Shown here in pieces: positions 22,331-34,390 of a stretch of 64,000 nt of DNA. The notes beneath the pieces were generated by a model. The model was not told where the DNA came from. It searched no databases and saw nothing but the letters and a program-made list of their open reading frames with translations. Origin of the DNA: Jaapia argillacea MUCL 33604 (Eukaryota; Basidiomycota; Agaricomycetes; Jaapiales; Jaapiaceae); contig KL197716.1 in NCBI GenBank assembly GCA_000697665.1, forward strand, positions 115,682 through 179,681. The letters run 5' to 3'. The position numbers were made by a program, and so were the translations under genes. The stretch's first letter is position 1, and every line of letters starts with the position of its first letter.

Positions 22331-23686
22331 AAGTCCGTCGCGCCCAATCCATTGCGGCTGACGGACTTGCACTTGGGTGAGCAGGGGTACGACCAGTCTT
22401 TCCTCATTTGCCTTGTTCGAACAAACCAACCTCGACCGCAAACCGCACAGCGAGGAGGGTGGCCCATCTTCTACACGGTCGCGAATGGAAACGGGTCGGT
22501 TTGAATGACTCGCGCCGATGCGAACCAGGAGAGTTCCGGACGTACGCGATTGACAAGTGCGTCCCAGGACGGATGGTGAGTTGTCCTTGACTTTCTCTCG
22601 TCCCAGCTGATCTATTTAGTGCGAACAGATGGAGTGACTCTATCCTGCATTGTAGCTCGGATCACGAGACTGTTGACTCCGCAGAGACGCGATTTCAAAG
22701 TGTATCGAATTTTTAGATTTCTTCCCGTTTATGAATGAGCAGTGCTGTCAAGACGTTCAAGGGACGTAAACAATGATGCTAGTCCCACATTCCATCCCCC
22801 GCTCCAGCCCCAGTGGGACAAGACAAGCGTTGTCGACTCATTCTTTGGCGCCCGTGTCAGTGTCAAAATGATACCATCATCAAACGCTGTGGTGGAGAAG
22901 CAGCGCATTGCTATGCTATTCTGCATTCTTTTCAAGGATTTCCCCGCAGTCCGGTCAACACCGGAGGTTGTAGGATATACCGGGATTGACAAGTGAGCTT
23001 ACCCTTCCTCGATGTCAAAGGTTTGCTGACGTTCGTATTGATTTCTCAAAAGCAAGCCTCCTTTAAACCTCTCGTGGTACATATCAAACCTCGAGTACGG
23101 ACAATTCGACCGAAGGCCATTCGCTCTCTCGCTTGCTCCCCATCATCTCTGATCTGGTCTGCCACTTTTGTTGCGTAGAAGCGAATCAGCCCGGGATGCA
23201 CGCCCGTATCACCTTGCAATCTAAAGCTTAGCGCTATGAAGGTGGGAATGGCCCGGCTTTCTATTATGAATCGCGTCGTGAGAGTTGTGGTTCTAGCTCC
23301 ACTCCAACGGACGTCGCACTTTCAGAACAAGGTCCTCCGTTGCAAGAAAGACTTCACCGTCGAAACCCTGGGATGAATGGTTACAGTGATGATCAGCTGT
23401 CATTCCATCATCCGTTCAAGCCCCAATTGGACAATACAAAAATTCGTCGGGCGCGTTCCTGGGCGTCTACCGTAATCCCGAGGTGATGCCATCAACAAGC
23501 TGCACGGTGCGTCAGCAGCGCATTGTACTGTTATTCTACTTGCGCTCAGCTTTCCACAGTGCATTTCGCCCTATCTCCTCTGTTCATAAACCCTTGCCCC
23601 CCTCAATCCTTCACTTCGATCCATACAACTACTCTGCGTCATTCCCCAGATCATTTCTACCCTCCCTTCTATTCCATTGATTGGAG
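22331..23686. other. Intergenic region before NACHT gene B, with an internal duplication
   Basis: No gene recognised. A diverged direct repeat is present (22785-22930 and 23397-23541). A short inverted repeat (AAGTCCGTC at about 22330, GACGGACTT at about 22359) could fold into a hairpin. Confidence 0.4.
22785..23541. repeat. Diverged direct repeat, 145 bases, two copies 612 bases apart
   Basis: Copies at 22785-22930 and 23397-23541 share blocks such as CATTCCATC, AAGCCCCA/CAGCCCCA, GATGCCATCA/GATACCATCA and CAGCGCATTG. The second copy ends about 145 bases before the NACHT B start. Either a tandem duplication with spacer or a duplicated gene start. Confidence 0.5.
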
Positions 23687-26600
23687 ATGTCGAGAGGTGA
23701 TAAAATCCGTGGATTGCGAACAATCCTCGGATCGTCGCGATCCTCCGCGCAGGTCTCTCCTCCAACGCCTACGCCCCATCCTGCAACCTCATCCGATCCT
23801 TCATTAAACTTGGCCACACCATCTTCCGACGTAATGTCTCCATCAAATATAACCCCTTCACCCAATGTAACACCTCCGTCTATTGCAAGCTCCCCACAGC
23901 CTTTTTTGGAGCTCGTCGCCCCTCTAGAAGACCCTGATCTCTCACATTTCGCGACATCTGTGGGACAAGAAGTGGGTGCAGCGTTGAAGGACGTTACGGA
24001 TGCTATTGGGCACTTTCCCTTCCTGAAAACAATTGGTGGACTCACAGCACAGATCTTGAAGATTTTCGAGGTGAGTCAAAGCAGTATCCCTTACCAGGGA
24101 ACGATCTGATGAAACCAATAATGTAGGGAGTGAGAGACAATCCTGGGGAATGGGAACGATTGGCGCTCAATACGCGCAGAACTTTCTGGGTGCTGCAGGG
24201 TAGGCTTTTGAGCAACCAGGAGGGTATGCAGTTGGATATACAACCATCTTGTGAATGGCTTAAAAGGTCAGATCCCTAACTTGACTTCCTCGCATCATTG
24301 TTCACCAGAGATAACCACGTAGTAATCTTGAAAGTCTTTTAAACGTGCAATAACAAAACAAAATGAGACCTTGGCAAAGCGAATGCTCCACCACCAGCTC
24401 GACTCGGGTCTCCAGAATGAGTTTTCCAAGCTGCTTGACGAGATTCGGGAAACGTTCCTAGTGGGCACATTAGCTGTCAATAATCACGACGTCGCAGGAC
24501 TAATTGCGTTCGTCCCTTGCTTTACAGCTGGATGTAAACATCAGTACGAACGTGAAAACGTTCGCGAATGAACAAATTGCTCTCCTCGAAAAGCTTGGTC
24601 GCTTCGTAGTCAATGACGCCGATTGGAAAACGGAGGAGTGCTGCTACGAAGATACGCGTCAGAGCATCCTTGACGAAATCGAAGCTTGGGCTCAATCGGA
24701 TCACACCCTTCAATCGCCGATCGCCTACCTTCCTGGGGTTGCTGGGCTTGGTAAGACCACAGTCTCGCATTCTGTAGCTCGTACACTCCATCATCGCAAC
24801 CTCCTTGGTGCCAGCTTCTTCTTCGCTCGCGACGTTCAAGGCCGTAGTGGGTTACAAAACGTATGCGCAACAATCGCGTACCACCTCGCCCATCGTCATC
24901 CATCCTATAAAACCAACCTATGCAATGTTTTGAGGGAGCCGGTACCCTCGAGTTGTGCCCGTCAGTTTCAAGAACTCCTGTTGGATCCTCTATTGAAATC
25001 GAAAGCTCCGCTCAATCCTCTTGTGATTGTCTTCGATGCCTTGGACGAATGCCACGTTGACATTCGCGCCCTTCTTCAACTCTTCTTCGCCGCGCTCCCC
25101 AAGATCCACGAACATATCAAATTATTCCTTACGAGCCGTCCAGAGCGCATCGTCGATGACGTTCTTCAAGCTTATGGCCACTGGAAGCTTCACATCCCCC
25201 TGGATGACACCTCCAACAGATTGGATATCAGCCGATATCTCAATTCTCGCCTGGGATATATCTTCAGCCTCCACAAAAGGCTCTTGGACGACGATACACG
25301 AAATCAGTTCCTCGACTCTGCCGGAGGGCTTTTTCTATGGGCCTCGAAGGTTTGCGACTTCCTTGCGGGTTCTTACGATATCGACACAGATCTGCAACTC
25401 ATACTTCAGCCATCTTCCGAGGCCACAGATAACCCTGAAGGTCGCTTGTGGACCATCTACCACATTATTCTACAACGAGCTTACGGGAACTACAAACGTA
25501 CCCAGTTACGGGCCAGTTTCGGCCCCATCCTTAGGGTAATACTAGCTTCTTCTGATCCTCTCACCTCTGCGGATCTGTTTGAAGTTGCGGGTGTGCAAGA
25601 GAAACCCGCGGAGGCGGTCATCCACTCCTTGCACTCGGTGCTTCGCTCGCCGTTCAATCCCGCGATGAGAACCGGGCACGAACAAACCATCCGAGTCGTC
25701 CATCCATCTTTCTATCGATATCTTACAGATTCGCGCTGCGAATCTGAATTTCGTATGGATGTTTCTCAGACGAAGTTCTGGCTTGCCTCCAGATACCTAT
25801 CACTCATAACCGAGTGTCTTGATTGCATGGATGGCTTGGTATGCAGCACGTCGAGGGGTGGGAATCAGGATACTGAGCAGAGTTCCAAGGTGCATTCGTT
25901 CTCGCCCCGTCCTGTCTATATCTGATTAGTCCCCCAGGCACCGTTAGACGACAATGTTTTGCCAGTCAACTTGACCGCGTCTCTCACCAATCAAGACCTT
26001 AGCATCGTGTCCAAGACACTCGCCGACAGGATGAAGTACTCCTTGTATCTCCTTGACTCTCGTAACTCTATCGCCAGCCTACCGATCGAGGAAGCCATTC
26101 GTCTCTCCCGTTTATTTCGACGGGTAAGCCTATGGTTGATACGTCGCGCCGACTAGATATTGATGTCTCCATACAATGTCAGATCCCGTGGTTTTTCGAG
26201 AGGAGTGACTATTATCACCGAAATTCGACAAGCGTGAAGGTTGTACGTTTCAATCCATGGATCTCCGACCCCGATTTCGGGCGTATCCTTCGCCGAATTC
26301 TGGTCAAGCTATCAGAAAGAGCAGAGGCGGTGCCTGAAAACCTCTGCCTCGTGAAGATCACTGAGGTGTTTCCGATTGCGCCCAATGCTCAACGAAGTCA
26401 ATATAAGGCGAGCTGGAATAGCCAGGAAGTAGTTATTCACCGAATCTCGGAGCATGGGTATAATCATTACGAGTTTCCGCCGAGCAGTCGGGTGGTACGT
26501 TCCCACATTTCTCATCGCGACAGAGCCATGCCAACCAATGGAATCCAGGACATGTATGCCAAGTTTCGGAGCTGGACTAGACTTTCGCATCCATTTGTTT

Positions 26601-27392
26601 TACCTTTCCTCGGAGTTGATGGAGAGTTGTTTCCATGGGAGGATGTTGCCACTGTAATACCCTGGATGCGACACGGTACTGTGTTGCAGTGGATGAAACT
26701 AAACCCTCGCAGCTCTGCGGAGAACGTGGTACTTTTGGTACAGTTCTAGTTCCTCCGCCTATTCTGCAAGGATTCTCGTTGCTGAACATCGATCAGTTAT
26801 TACAGATTGCGGAAGGATTGAACTATCTTCACGCTGAGGGCATTTTTCATGGTGACATTCGAGGGGTGAGTATCACCGTGCTGCTTTGAAGTCACCATCG
26901 CATTGAATTTTCACTTGTAGGAGAACATATTCATTGACGACAACTTCCACCCGCGCCTGGCTCACTTTGGTCACGCTATCATCACTCAGTCGAGTGGGCT
27001 ACCGAGGTGGTTAGCGCCTGAGTTGCAATCAGGCACGATTGAACGGGGCCCAAACATGGCCAGTGATGTGCACTCGTACGGTCGCGTCTGTCTAGAGGTA
27101 ACAGTATTCATTTCGCATCATACTCAGTACTGAGCGGTTACCATTTTGACAGTTGTGGACCGGGCAAAAGCCATTTCACGACATCGTCAATGAGGTCACG
27201 GTGATTCGGAAGGTTGCGAGAGGCGAACGACCAGATCGTCCGTCGTCAACTGATGAGCACACTGGACAACCAATGCCTGACGAACTTTGGAATCTCATTG
27301 AAAAGTGTTGGTCGCCAGAACCACGGGACCGACCGACGATGGGCGAAGTGATCCAGGAGATGAAAATCATACATACTACTCTTTCGGAGTAG
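23687..27392 (+). CDS. NACHT (STAND/NLR) protein with helical N-terminal domain and C-terminal pseudokinase, copy B (one apparent frameshift)
   Basis: Ten exons: 23687-24070, 24127-24266, 24323-24460, 24528-25889, 25938-26123, 26183-26494, 26549-26737, 26797-26865, 26921-27097, 27153-27392. Together they make 3,197 bases, one short of a whole number of codons. The missing base maps to the TTTTAAA run at 24337-24343 in exon 3 by comparison with copy A, so this is a recent pseudogene or a sequence error. The rest is open. Helical N-domain: GVRDNPGEWERLALNT, AKRMLHHQLDSGLQNEF. NACHT: GVAGLGKTT, IVFDALDEC, LTSRPE. Kinase-like end: LSHPFVLPFLGVDGELFPWE, LQIAEGLNYLHAEGIFHGDI, then AHFGHA for DFG and VVIHRI for the beta3 Lys motif; the APE box (PRWLAPE) is kept. 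Copy B lacks about 20 residues present in A before the NACHT. Start MSRGDKIRGL. Confidence 0.8.
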
Positions 27393-27923
27393 TTGAGAGG
27401 TATAATAAGCTAGTTGATCGAGGTGTATTCTGTGTCAATATCCAGGACATTGGCGAGCCTTCGGAGCATGTCACATAATGATCGATATCGTTAAAGCACA
27501 GCCTAGAAGTAGTACAGAGATCACCGACGCCGTCGAAGAAACATCACTGTGCTTGGCCACCGAATCCAAGTCGTCAACAAGCTCGTCGCCACTCACCAAT
27601 CTCACATCACCAACCGTTCGATATGTCCAAGCCTTGTCCACACACGGTCATCAGGCTTGAAGCATCCCCGACTCCTTACGAAGTAAGGAAAGGGTTTCAA
27701 AACCGACAAACGCACAACTTCAATTCAAGAGATGGATCGCGTGGGAATGTCGGCGAAACTCTGCGTCATTCGGCCGTCCCAGATGCGGATGCAGAATTGT
27801 CTACCCCCTTTCTTTCTCCTATCCTCGCAACACTTGTGTTGGCCGCTAGGACACGCTCGTTGCCTCCTACGACAAACACCCACTTGCTTGTATTCCCTCT
27901 TGCGCCTGAATCCACCTTGTGCC
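27393..27923. other. Gap with no recognised gene
   Basis: Short open frames only. Flank between NACHT B and the copia fragment. Confidence 0.3.
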
Positions 27924-28952
27924 ATTACTGTTGTTGAGGAATTGCTTCCTCATCATTGGTTCGTCGTTCTGTTGTTCCGTTTTGGACTTTTTCATTCTTC
28001 CACACACTGCCATTCCTTCCCATGCTTTGTACTGCATATGGACTGCCTTTCCCTTGTTATTGTTGTACCTGCCTTCACACTGCTTGCACGACCATCCTAA
28101 ACACCTCATCTACCTCGACCAGTCAAAGTACATTCACGACATTCTCATTCATTTTGGGATGCAAGATGCCCACCCTGCCAGTACACCTTTCGCTTCTGGC
28201 ACCAAACTTCTGAAGAACCCTGATTCTGTCGAAGATGCTGACCCATCTTTCCTCAAGGACTATCAGTCTCTTCTCGGCTCTCTTCAATATGCCATGCTTG
28301 GCATGTGCCCCAACCTCACGTTTTACTGTCACAATCTTGGTCAATTCCAATCCAACCTGAGTGTTGTGCACTACAAGGCTGCAAAGCACGTCCTACGGTA
28401 TCTCAAAGGTACTCAACACTATAAGTTGCATCTCGGCTCCTCCTCCTCCAACATTTCGATTGTTGGATTCTCTGACTCTGATCATGGCAGAGATAAGAAC
28501 GATCGATTCTCTGTTTCTGGTCAAGTCTTCTTCATCGGTGACAGCACTACCACCTGGGCCGCTTGCAGACAGACTTCTGTTGCTACTTCTTCTACAGAAG
28601 CAGAGTACATGGCTGCCTCTGAAGCTACCAAACAAGCATTATGGCTTCACAACTTCTATGGAGAGCTTGGATTTCCCGTTGACGACCCCATTCCTATCCA
28701 CATCGACAACAAAGGTTGCATTGATCTCGCTAGGAACCCCGTCAATTTCAAGAACTCGAAACATATCAACATCAAGCACCACCATGTTTGCTCTGAAGTC
28801 AAAATGGGCAAGATCGATGTTCTGCAGATTCCTACCACTGAGAACATTGCAGAAATCTTCACGAAGGTTTTGCCTCTTGGGAAGTTTGTAGAATTCAGTG
28901 GGAGTTTGGGTTTAGTTGACGACAATGACTCCAATGCCTTGTCAAGTGGGAG

Positions 28953-29811
28953 TGTTGTTGAGGAATAGCTTCCTCATCATTGGTTCATCGTTCCGTTGTT
29001 CCGTTTTGGACTTTTTCATTCTTCCACACACTGCCATTCCTTCCCATGCTTTATACTGCATGTTACGAACCATACCTCAGTAGGACTATTTTCACTTTTC
29101 TTTACTTCACTTCGCTTCACCACTTGACTACAGACTATGGACTACAGACCCCTATCTTCCTTTGACTCACTCTGACTCCTATGGACTACAGACTCCGACC
29201 TCCCTTCTGACTCGTCTTGACTCCTTTTCTTCTTACTCATCATTACTACAGACTTACTCATCCAAACTGTGCTTACTACAGACTGTGCTTCCATCCAGTA
29301 TATATATCGCCTGTATTCGCTAATACTCCCCATCTTGTTCACTTTGTCAATACAAGTCTTTACTTGCATTCCTACAAAGTCTGACTCAGTCCTTGTCTGG
29401 TTTCCTCTCTTTATCATTCTCATACCGCCTCACTCTATGTTGCAACCTAAGTCCCATCAGAGAAGTACACTGTCTTGACTTCAGTACTTCGTTGAAGTAA
29501 CGACTTTAACACTGCATATGGACTGCCTTTCCCTTGTTATTGTTGTACCTGCCTTTGCACTGCTTGGCACTGCCATGTTCCCTCCAGTATATAAGACCTG
29601 TCTTGCCTGTACAGCTCCTCAGTCTTTTCTGCACTACTGAGGAGTAAGTCACTCATTATGTTCCTTATGATGTATTACGATCCTGACGATCATTACCTAG
29701 CCTAACACTTGTACGCTTACTAGGTCCTATCCTGTGTGATCACCTTGACTGCCAGGCTCCACGGTTGATAGTTGAGTGTTATCAGGCCCCTGCACTGAAC
29801 CCTTGACAACA
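28953..29811 (+). repeat. Right LTR of the copia fragment
   Basis: Starts TGTTGTTGAGG and ends TTGACAACA. Its first 105 bases and the bases from 29512 on match the left end of the element at 27929-28090. Without the nested solo LTR and one duplication copy it would be about 403 bases. Confidence 0.75.
29061..29511 (+). repeat. Solo LTR nested in the copia LTR
   Basis: 451 bases from TGTTACGAACC to CGACTTTAACA, with perfect 5-bp duplication CTGCA on each side (29056-29060, 29512-29516). The uninterrupted sequence is seen in the left part of the copia element (ACTGCATATGG). A TATATAT stretch near 29299 is a likely promoter box. Different family from the 31.6 kb LTR. Confidence 0.8.
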
Positions 29812-29816
29812 ATTAC

Positions 29817-30874
29817 AGCTCACACCTGAATACTACACTGCTGTTTCTACTTCGTTGGAACATCTTGTATGTTTGGTTCAACTTGTCCACTATGTTCAAA
29901 CTGTCCACACTGTCACATCATACAGGACAATGCTTGTTCATAAGAGTCCTTGCGTACGCGCCCGAGTTTTGGACATATCTGAATGTCCACAAGCTGACAT
30001 TGATCATGTTGTGGATGATTTGATCTGTTATACTTCCCGACGTACTATCCAGATCTTTTTACCAGCTCTTTAATGTTGTGTGCGTGGCTTGCTACTGCCT
30101 TGGACCATCATGTGTCCTCTTGCCCTTGTTGTCAGGGCCACTCATCTGGTGTATTTTCCGTTGAATACCAGGGACATGAACACCATTACTGCACCATAAG
30201 TATGCCTGGATCCAAGGAATAGCCCGGTTCATACTGACATCGTGTACAGATGATTGAAGCCCTCTCCAATGAAAACTCTGGCGAAGACAACATATTCAGC
30301 CCCACTGAGTCAAATGACAGCAGACCATACAGGCTTAATGAACAGCTTGATTCAAACAGAATTTACTATGAAATGGCAGACTTCATTGTGCCTGACGATG
30401 AATTTGAAGAGGAAGAAGAGAATGCCAGGTCGTCTGAGGAAAATCAAGAGTCAACTAATGGTGACATGCATGGCGAAGGCACCCAAGTAGAAGACATCAA
30501 CAGAGATAGTGGCATAGTCGTCCAGGGTGTGGAGAGTGGCTCGTCCACAGAAGCCAGCGGACCGGCCAGACCCTGCCAACATATCCATAAAAAAGGCGGA
30601 GGGGATCACAAGCGTTGATTGTCATCGCTGGTGCTAACACAAGGGAGCCCACAAAAGCGACAGAAAGCGTGGAAATGCATCATTGACTCAGATGAAGATA
30701 GCAAATCTGAATCCAGCTGATGATTGCAGAGCCTGCACAAAACAGCAGCCATAAACACAATGTTGTAGATAGCAGCATCATTATTCGAAGATCGCCATGT
30801 CATATCATTGGGTCAGAGTCGGGGACTAGGTGCTTGTGCCCCTACTGATTATGTAATGCTAACATCACAACCCC
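29817..30874. other. Decayed stretch with one acidic open frame
   Basis: Poor in CpG and without repeats I recognise. The only notable frame is 30250-30618, listed separately. Confidence 0.3.
30250..30618 (+). CDS. Unrecognised acidic open frame, 122 codons
   Basis: Begins MIEALSNENSGEDNIFSPTE and is rich in Glu, Asp, Ser and Asn (EFEEEEENARSSEENQEST), ending in a basic GGGDHKR. No family recognised, no intron needed. Acidic composition and a length above 100 codons in low-GC sequence are the only support. It could be a decayed exon. Confidence 0.25.
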   Translation: MIEALSNENSGEDNIFSPTESNDSRPYRLNEQLDSNRIYYEMADFIVPDDEFEEEEENARSSEENQESTNGDMHGEGTQVEDINRDSGIVVQGVESGSSTEASGPARPCQHIHKKGGGDHKR

Positions 30875-30981
30875 CTACAATTGTCCAAGCTCAAGCACTC
30901 ACCAATGTTCCATCCTCCAAATGTCCAGCCACTTATGCTTTTGAAAGAACCTGCCTCCTTCTAGGAAAACCCACATCCGCA

Positions 30982-31402
30982 TGTACAGTCATCCACCAGT
31001 CCTTCATACACCATGTGTTGTCTGTACACTTTTGTATTTGCCTTGTAGCACGCTCTACTTGAATTGTTCTGCTGAAATTTTTCTGAGATGCTTTATATGC
31101 ATCTAAGGAACATATTTTCATAAGTGAAGTTGCCCTGCAAATGTCGAGGTGGTTGGGAAATTGCATTGTGTTGAAGGGGTCATTTTAGCGGACTTTCAAA
31201 TCTGCTGGACCAATCCTCTGTACACGACCTTTTTGCTTGTACACCAGCCAGTATTGAGTGTTTTTTTGGTGTAGTTGGTAAGATTATTCTTCATACATGT
31301 TAGGAACTTTCTGTCTCTTCAGAATTTCAGTGGAATGATGTTGCCATGAATGGGAGCACGAAATCGATTTCGGTGTACAGAGGACCGGTGGATGACTGTA
31401 CA
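30982..31402. mobile_element. MITE-like element 1, 421 bases
   Basis: Ends are 31-base inverted repeats (TGTACAGTCATCCACC at the left; its complement at the right), 27 of 31 bases matching and all four differences transitions. It interrupts block X; the uninterrupted paralogous site is at 12266/12267. No coding sequence. The family may be Tc1/Fot1-like; no long target duplication is seen. Confidence 0.75.
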
Positions 31403-31580
31403 GTTTGTGCCAACACCAACTTAACTAGCTTGAGTCAGTCCCAAATGTTCGCACCAATTCCTCTCACTCACACCAACTGTGATCGGTTGACCCTGCTCCC
31501 ACAAGCCTCCCCCTCACGCCAACCTTGTTCCTTCTTGGCCTCTCCCTAAGAACCTCTACCATCCTGTAATAACGGCTGAC

Positions 31581-32068
31581 TGTTACGACTTTGTATACCC
31601 ATTTCGTTTTTTCATTATCTTATCTTATTGTGGACATCTTATCTCGACCTATCGCGCTTCTTCTCGGACTTGTTCTATTTATATCTCGTTGTACTATTAT
31701 TAACTCGACTTCTCGATCCATACCCCATCCAGCTGGTTACCGGTTCCCCAGACCTTCCACCTTATTCTCTACCCTTCCATCCCGTTCTCCTGTATTCCTG
31801 GACATTATTCTTAGCGCCTTCTATACCCTTCTACTACGTTCTCTCTTCCTCATCCTAGTATATAAGGTGCTCTCGCCCTCCTGTATTCCTTAAGCTTGTC
31901 CACTTGAACAATACAGCATCTTAGCCTGTACCCTTCAACTGGTTCGCTCTCGTTCGTCATCCTCTACTGCCTCTATCATCGTAGCCTGAGTATCTGGTAA
32001 AGCGAAGTATCCAAAGGACTTACAAGTCTTACTCACTATCTTCGCTAAACACTAAGACGCTCGTAACA
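31581..32068 (+). repeat. Solo LTR of the E2 family
   Basis: 488 bases from TGTTACGACTT to GCTCGTAACA, with perfect CTGAC duplications at 31576-31580 and 32069-32073. Shares with the E2 5' LTR the TATAAGG promoter box and the downstream TTAAGCTTGTCCACTTG. It lies about 170 bases upstream of the methyltransferase C start. Confidence 0.85.
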
Positions 32069-32234
32069 CTGACAATATCTCAATGACACCATCTGCCTCT
32101 GCACGTTTGTCTATCAATGATCGTACCAGGACGACGACATTGGACTCTTCACGGTACCCAGTGGCAACTCCTATGTATTTATAGTCTTCACTGTGATCGC
32201 CATCTTGCCATATCAACAACCCCTGCCACTTGCC

Positions 32235-33095
32235 ATGAACACGATGACCAGTCTTGACTGTCTCAGTGCAAGCTCCTATTCATTGGATGAAGAAGAAGCA
32301 GAGTTCTTCAAGGCTGAGACTGGGATACATGACAACGAAGAGTTGAGTGTTCATATATTTGCTGTTCAGGAGAAGGCATATAAGGTATGCTCGCCTTTGT
32401 CTATTTATTCTCTTCAACTGGATACTCAATGTTGGTATGGGTGAATAATGGTCCATCCATACCCCTGCATTCGTCAGTTTGTGTTCACCAAGTGTGTTGA
32501 CTTCCATTATCATGAACCAGGCTCAAGATTGCTCAACTTCCAGGTTATGAGCAACTGTTGAAATTGGGAAAAGAGTGCAAAGGAGCCATATTCCTAGATA
32601 TTGGTTGTTGTTGTAAGTCATTTCACTTCATCATCACCTCTTCACTCAGGCCAACTTTGTACTACAGTTGGAAACAACACGTGTAAAGTGATTTATGATG
32701 GGTTTCCCATCAAAGGTCTGATCGTGTCCAACCTTAGACGAGGTAAGCACAACAACCCACCTACATCCCTCACTCCAATCTCACCACTCTCATCTCAGAA
32801 TACTGGGATCCTCTCCCCCCTCCCCTGTTCAATCATATTCAGCTCTCACAGTGCTGCTACCATCAAAGGTGTTCGAGTTCGAGAGCTGGCGGAACAGTGT
32901 GAGTATAGGGAGACGTTTAGGCATTCACCTGAGAGTTGGAAAGAAATTTGGGATAGGGATGTTTTTGAGAAGGGGAGTGTGGAGGTTTTTATGAAGTTGA
33001 TGGAAATTCAGAGAGGGGAGCTGAGATTGGGAGTTGGGGATGGAGCTAATGGGACGACGGTGAATTGGTTACTTTGGTGGGTTAAGAGATTGTAG
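32235..33095 (+). pseudogene. SAM-dependent methyltransferase, copy C, decayed
   Basis: Same exon plan as A and B: exon 1 begins MNTMTSLDCLSASSYSLDEE, and exons 2-4 give VHPYPCIRQFVFTK, LKIAQLPGYEQLLKLGKECK, FLDIGCC, then FGNNTC in place of FGNDTR. Exon 5 goes from EYWD almost straight to LSPLPCSIIFSSHS, so roughly 90 codons are lost and the frame changes at the join. The last part (FRHSPESWKEIWDRDVFEKG to WLLWWVKRL) is well kept. Many differences from B are CpG to TpG or CpA. Homology to B extends upstream to where the solo LTR sits. Confidence 0.8.
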
Positions 33096-34018
33096 GATAT
33101 TGGGATTCTTGGGTATGAGGTTTGGAGGCTGGAGATAGGTTTGTGTAGTACAGTCGTGGTGTTTGAAAGTGCTTAAGTCAAGTTTTCAGCATTGTTGGAA
33201 CATACATGCATTTTACTAACAGCAGAGTCGATAGCATGGCCTATGATGGTTGGGACTTACCGTGGCAAACTATGAAAGTGTTCCAGGGCGGACTCCAGGC
33301 TTGTTTACAGGAAATGACTTGGGATCCGAGTCCTCCAACCACCAACCCACCATACCTCTGAAACGCCAAATAACACTCATGCAGCAGAGTGATAGGACGG
33401 GAGTCGAAATCCTATGTCTCATTCTTAACGCTAACCTAGCCTATAATGTCTCGTCGCATCCCTTCCTTTACCATTCCATCCAACCTCACCAAACAATTGA
33501 GACCATGGGAGAGGGTTTGCATCAATGGTGTTCCAAGGAGAATAGGTGGAGTGAACCACAGTATTTTGGCACAGATCGGCATTGATTACAGTAATGAGGG
33601 ATGGAGTGAATGAGATATCAGGATTCGGGATGTGTCTGTGGCTGGATTCGGTTGGGGTTCCCTTCATTGCATGGCAGACAAGAGTCATGAAGTGCTTGGA
33701 TTGGCCCAGTACATGAGATTGCAAAAGGCGAGGAAAGGGTGAGGACAACTTGAACTCGGGGCTTTTTATGAGTGTAGGGCACACAGGAACGAAGGAAGGA
33801 AAGTTCGATGGCAAACTATTAAGAGTCTGGAAATGAGTGACGATGGTTCATTCGTAGCTGGGGTTCGCCATGCCAGCTTATGAAACTCGCCGAAACAAAT
33901 GATGCACGGACTTGGACTTCCATCGCACACACCCAATATCATCCACCCATGCACGACTACTGGTAGCTACTGGTGCTTTCTTGCTCCAACCCACCAAAGA
34001 CCTGATAAAGACTAATCC
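33096..34018. other. Gap with no recognised gene
   Basis: AT-shifted sequence with short frames only. Confidence 0.3.
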
Positions 34019-34390
34019 TACTGTACATTTTCGACCAACCCAGTGGTCACACATCACAAGCACCCTCAAATCACCGGCTTGGGGCATGCTGTCCAGTGTC
34101 ACAGACCTTTCCGCTGCCTGTGACCAGTAAAGAAATATATTCGATTTTCTTGCGATTTTCCGAAAATTTCCTGCCTGCGGCGAAAATGGTGCCAAAGTGA
34201 TCAAATCAGGTTGGTGTCACCATTGTGAGCTGGGTTTCGCTCTCTTGGGGCATACTGAAGCTCCTGCAAACAAAAATTCCACTGCCGTCGACCTGCTGTC
34301 ACAGGTCATACCCAACTTCACCAGCCTGCCAGCTTGAGGTTGGTGGTCACTTGTCACAAGGGCCGCTGGGTTGCTTGAAAATGTACAGTA
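34019..34390. mobile_element. MITE-like element 2, Tc1/mariner-type ends
   Basis: Inverted ends CTGTACATTTTC.A.CAACCCAG (left from 34021, right ending 34388), each flanked by TA (34019-34020, 34389-34390), the target duplication of Tc1/mariner/pogo elements. 368 bases inside, no coding sequence. Confidence 0.7.

Larger units (their letters stand above)
27929..29811 (+). mobile_element. Fragmentary Ty1/copia retroelement with intact target-site duplication
   Basis: Both ends are TGTTGTTGAGGAAT (left) and TTGACAACA (right) with the same 5-bp duplication ATTAC outside them (27924-27928, 29812-29816). Parts present: a left LTR-like segment, the C-terminal RNase H part of copia pol (about 28.1-28.97 kb: SLLGSLQYAMLGMCPNLTFY, TSVATSSTEAEYMAASEATK, HIDNKGCIDLARNPV) and a right LTR carrying another solo LTR. 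It is a fossil and far shorter than a whole element; the matching duplication shows that the loss happened inside one insertion. Confidence 0.85.
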
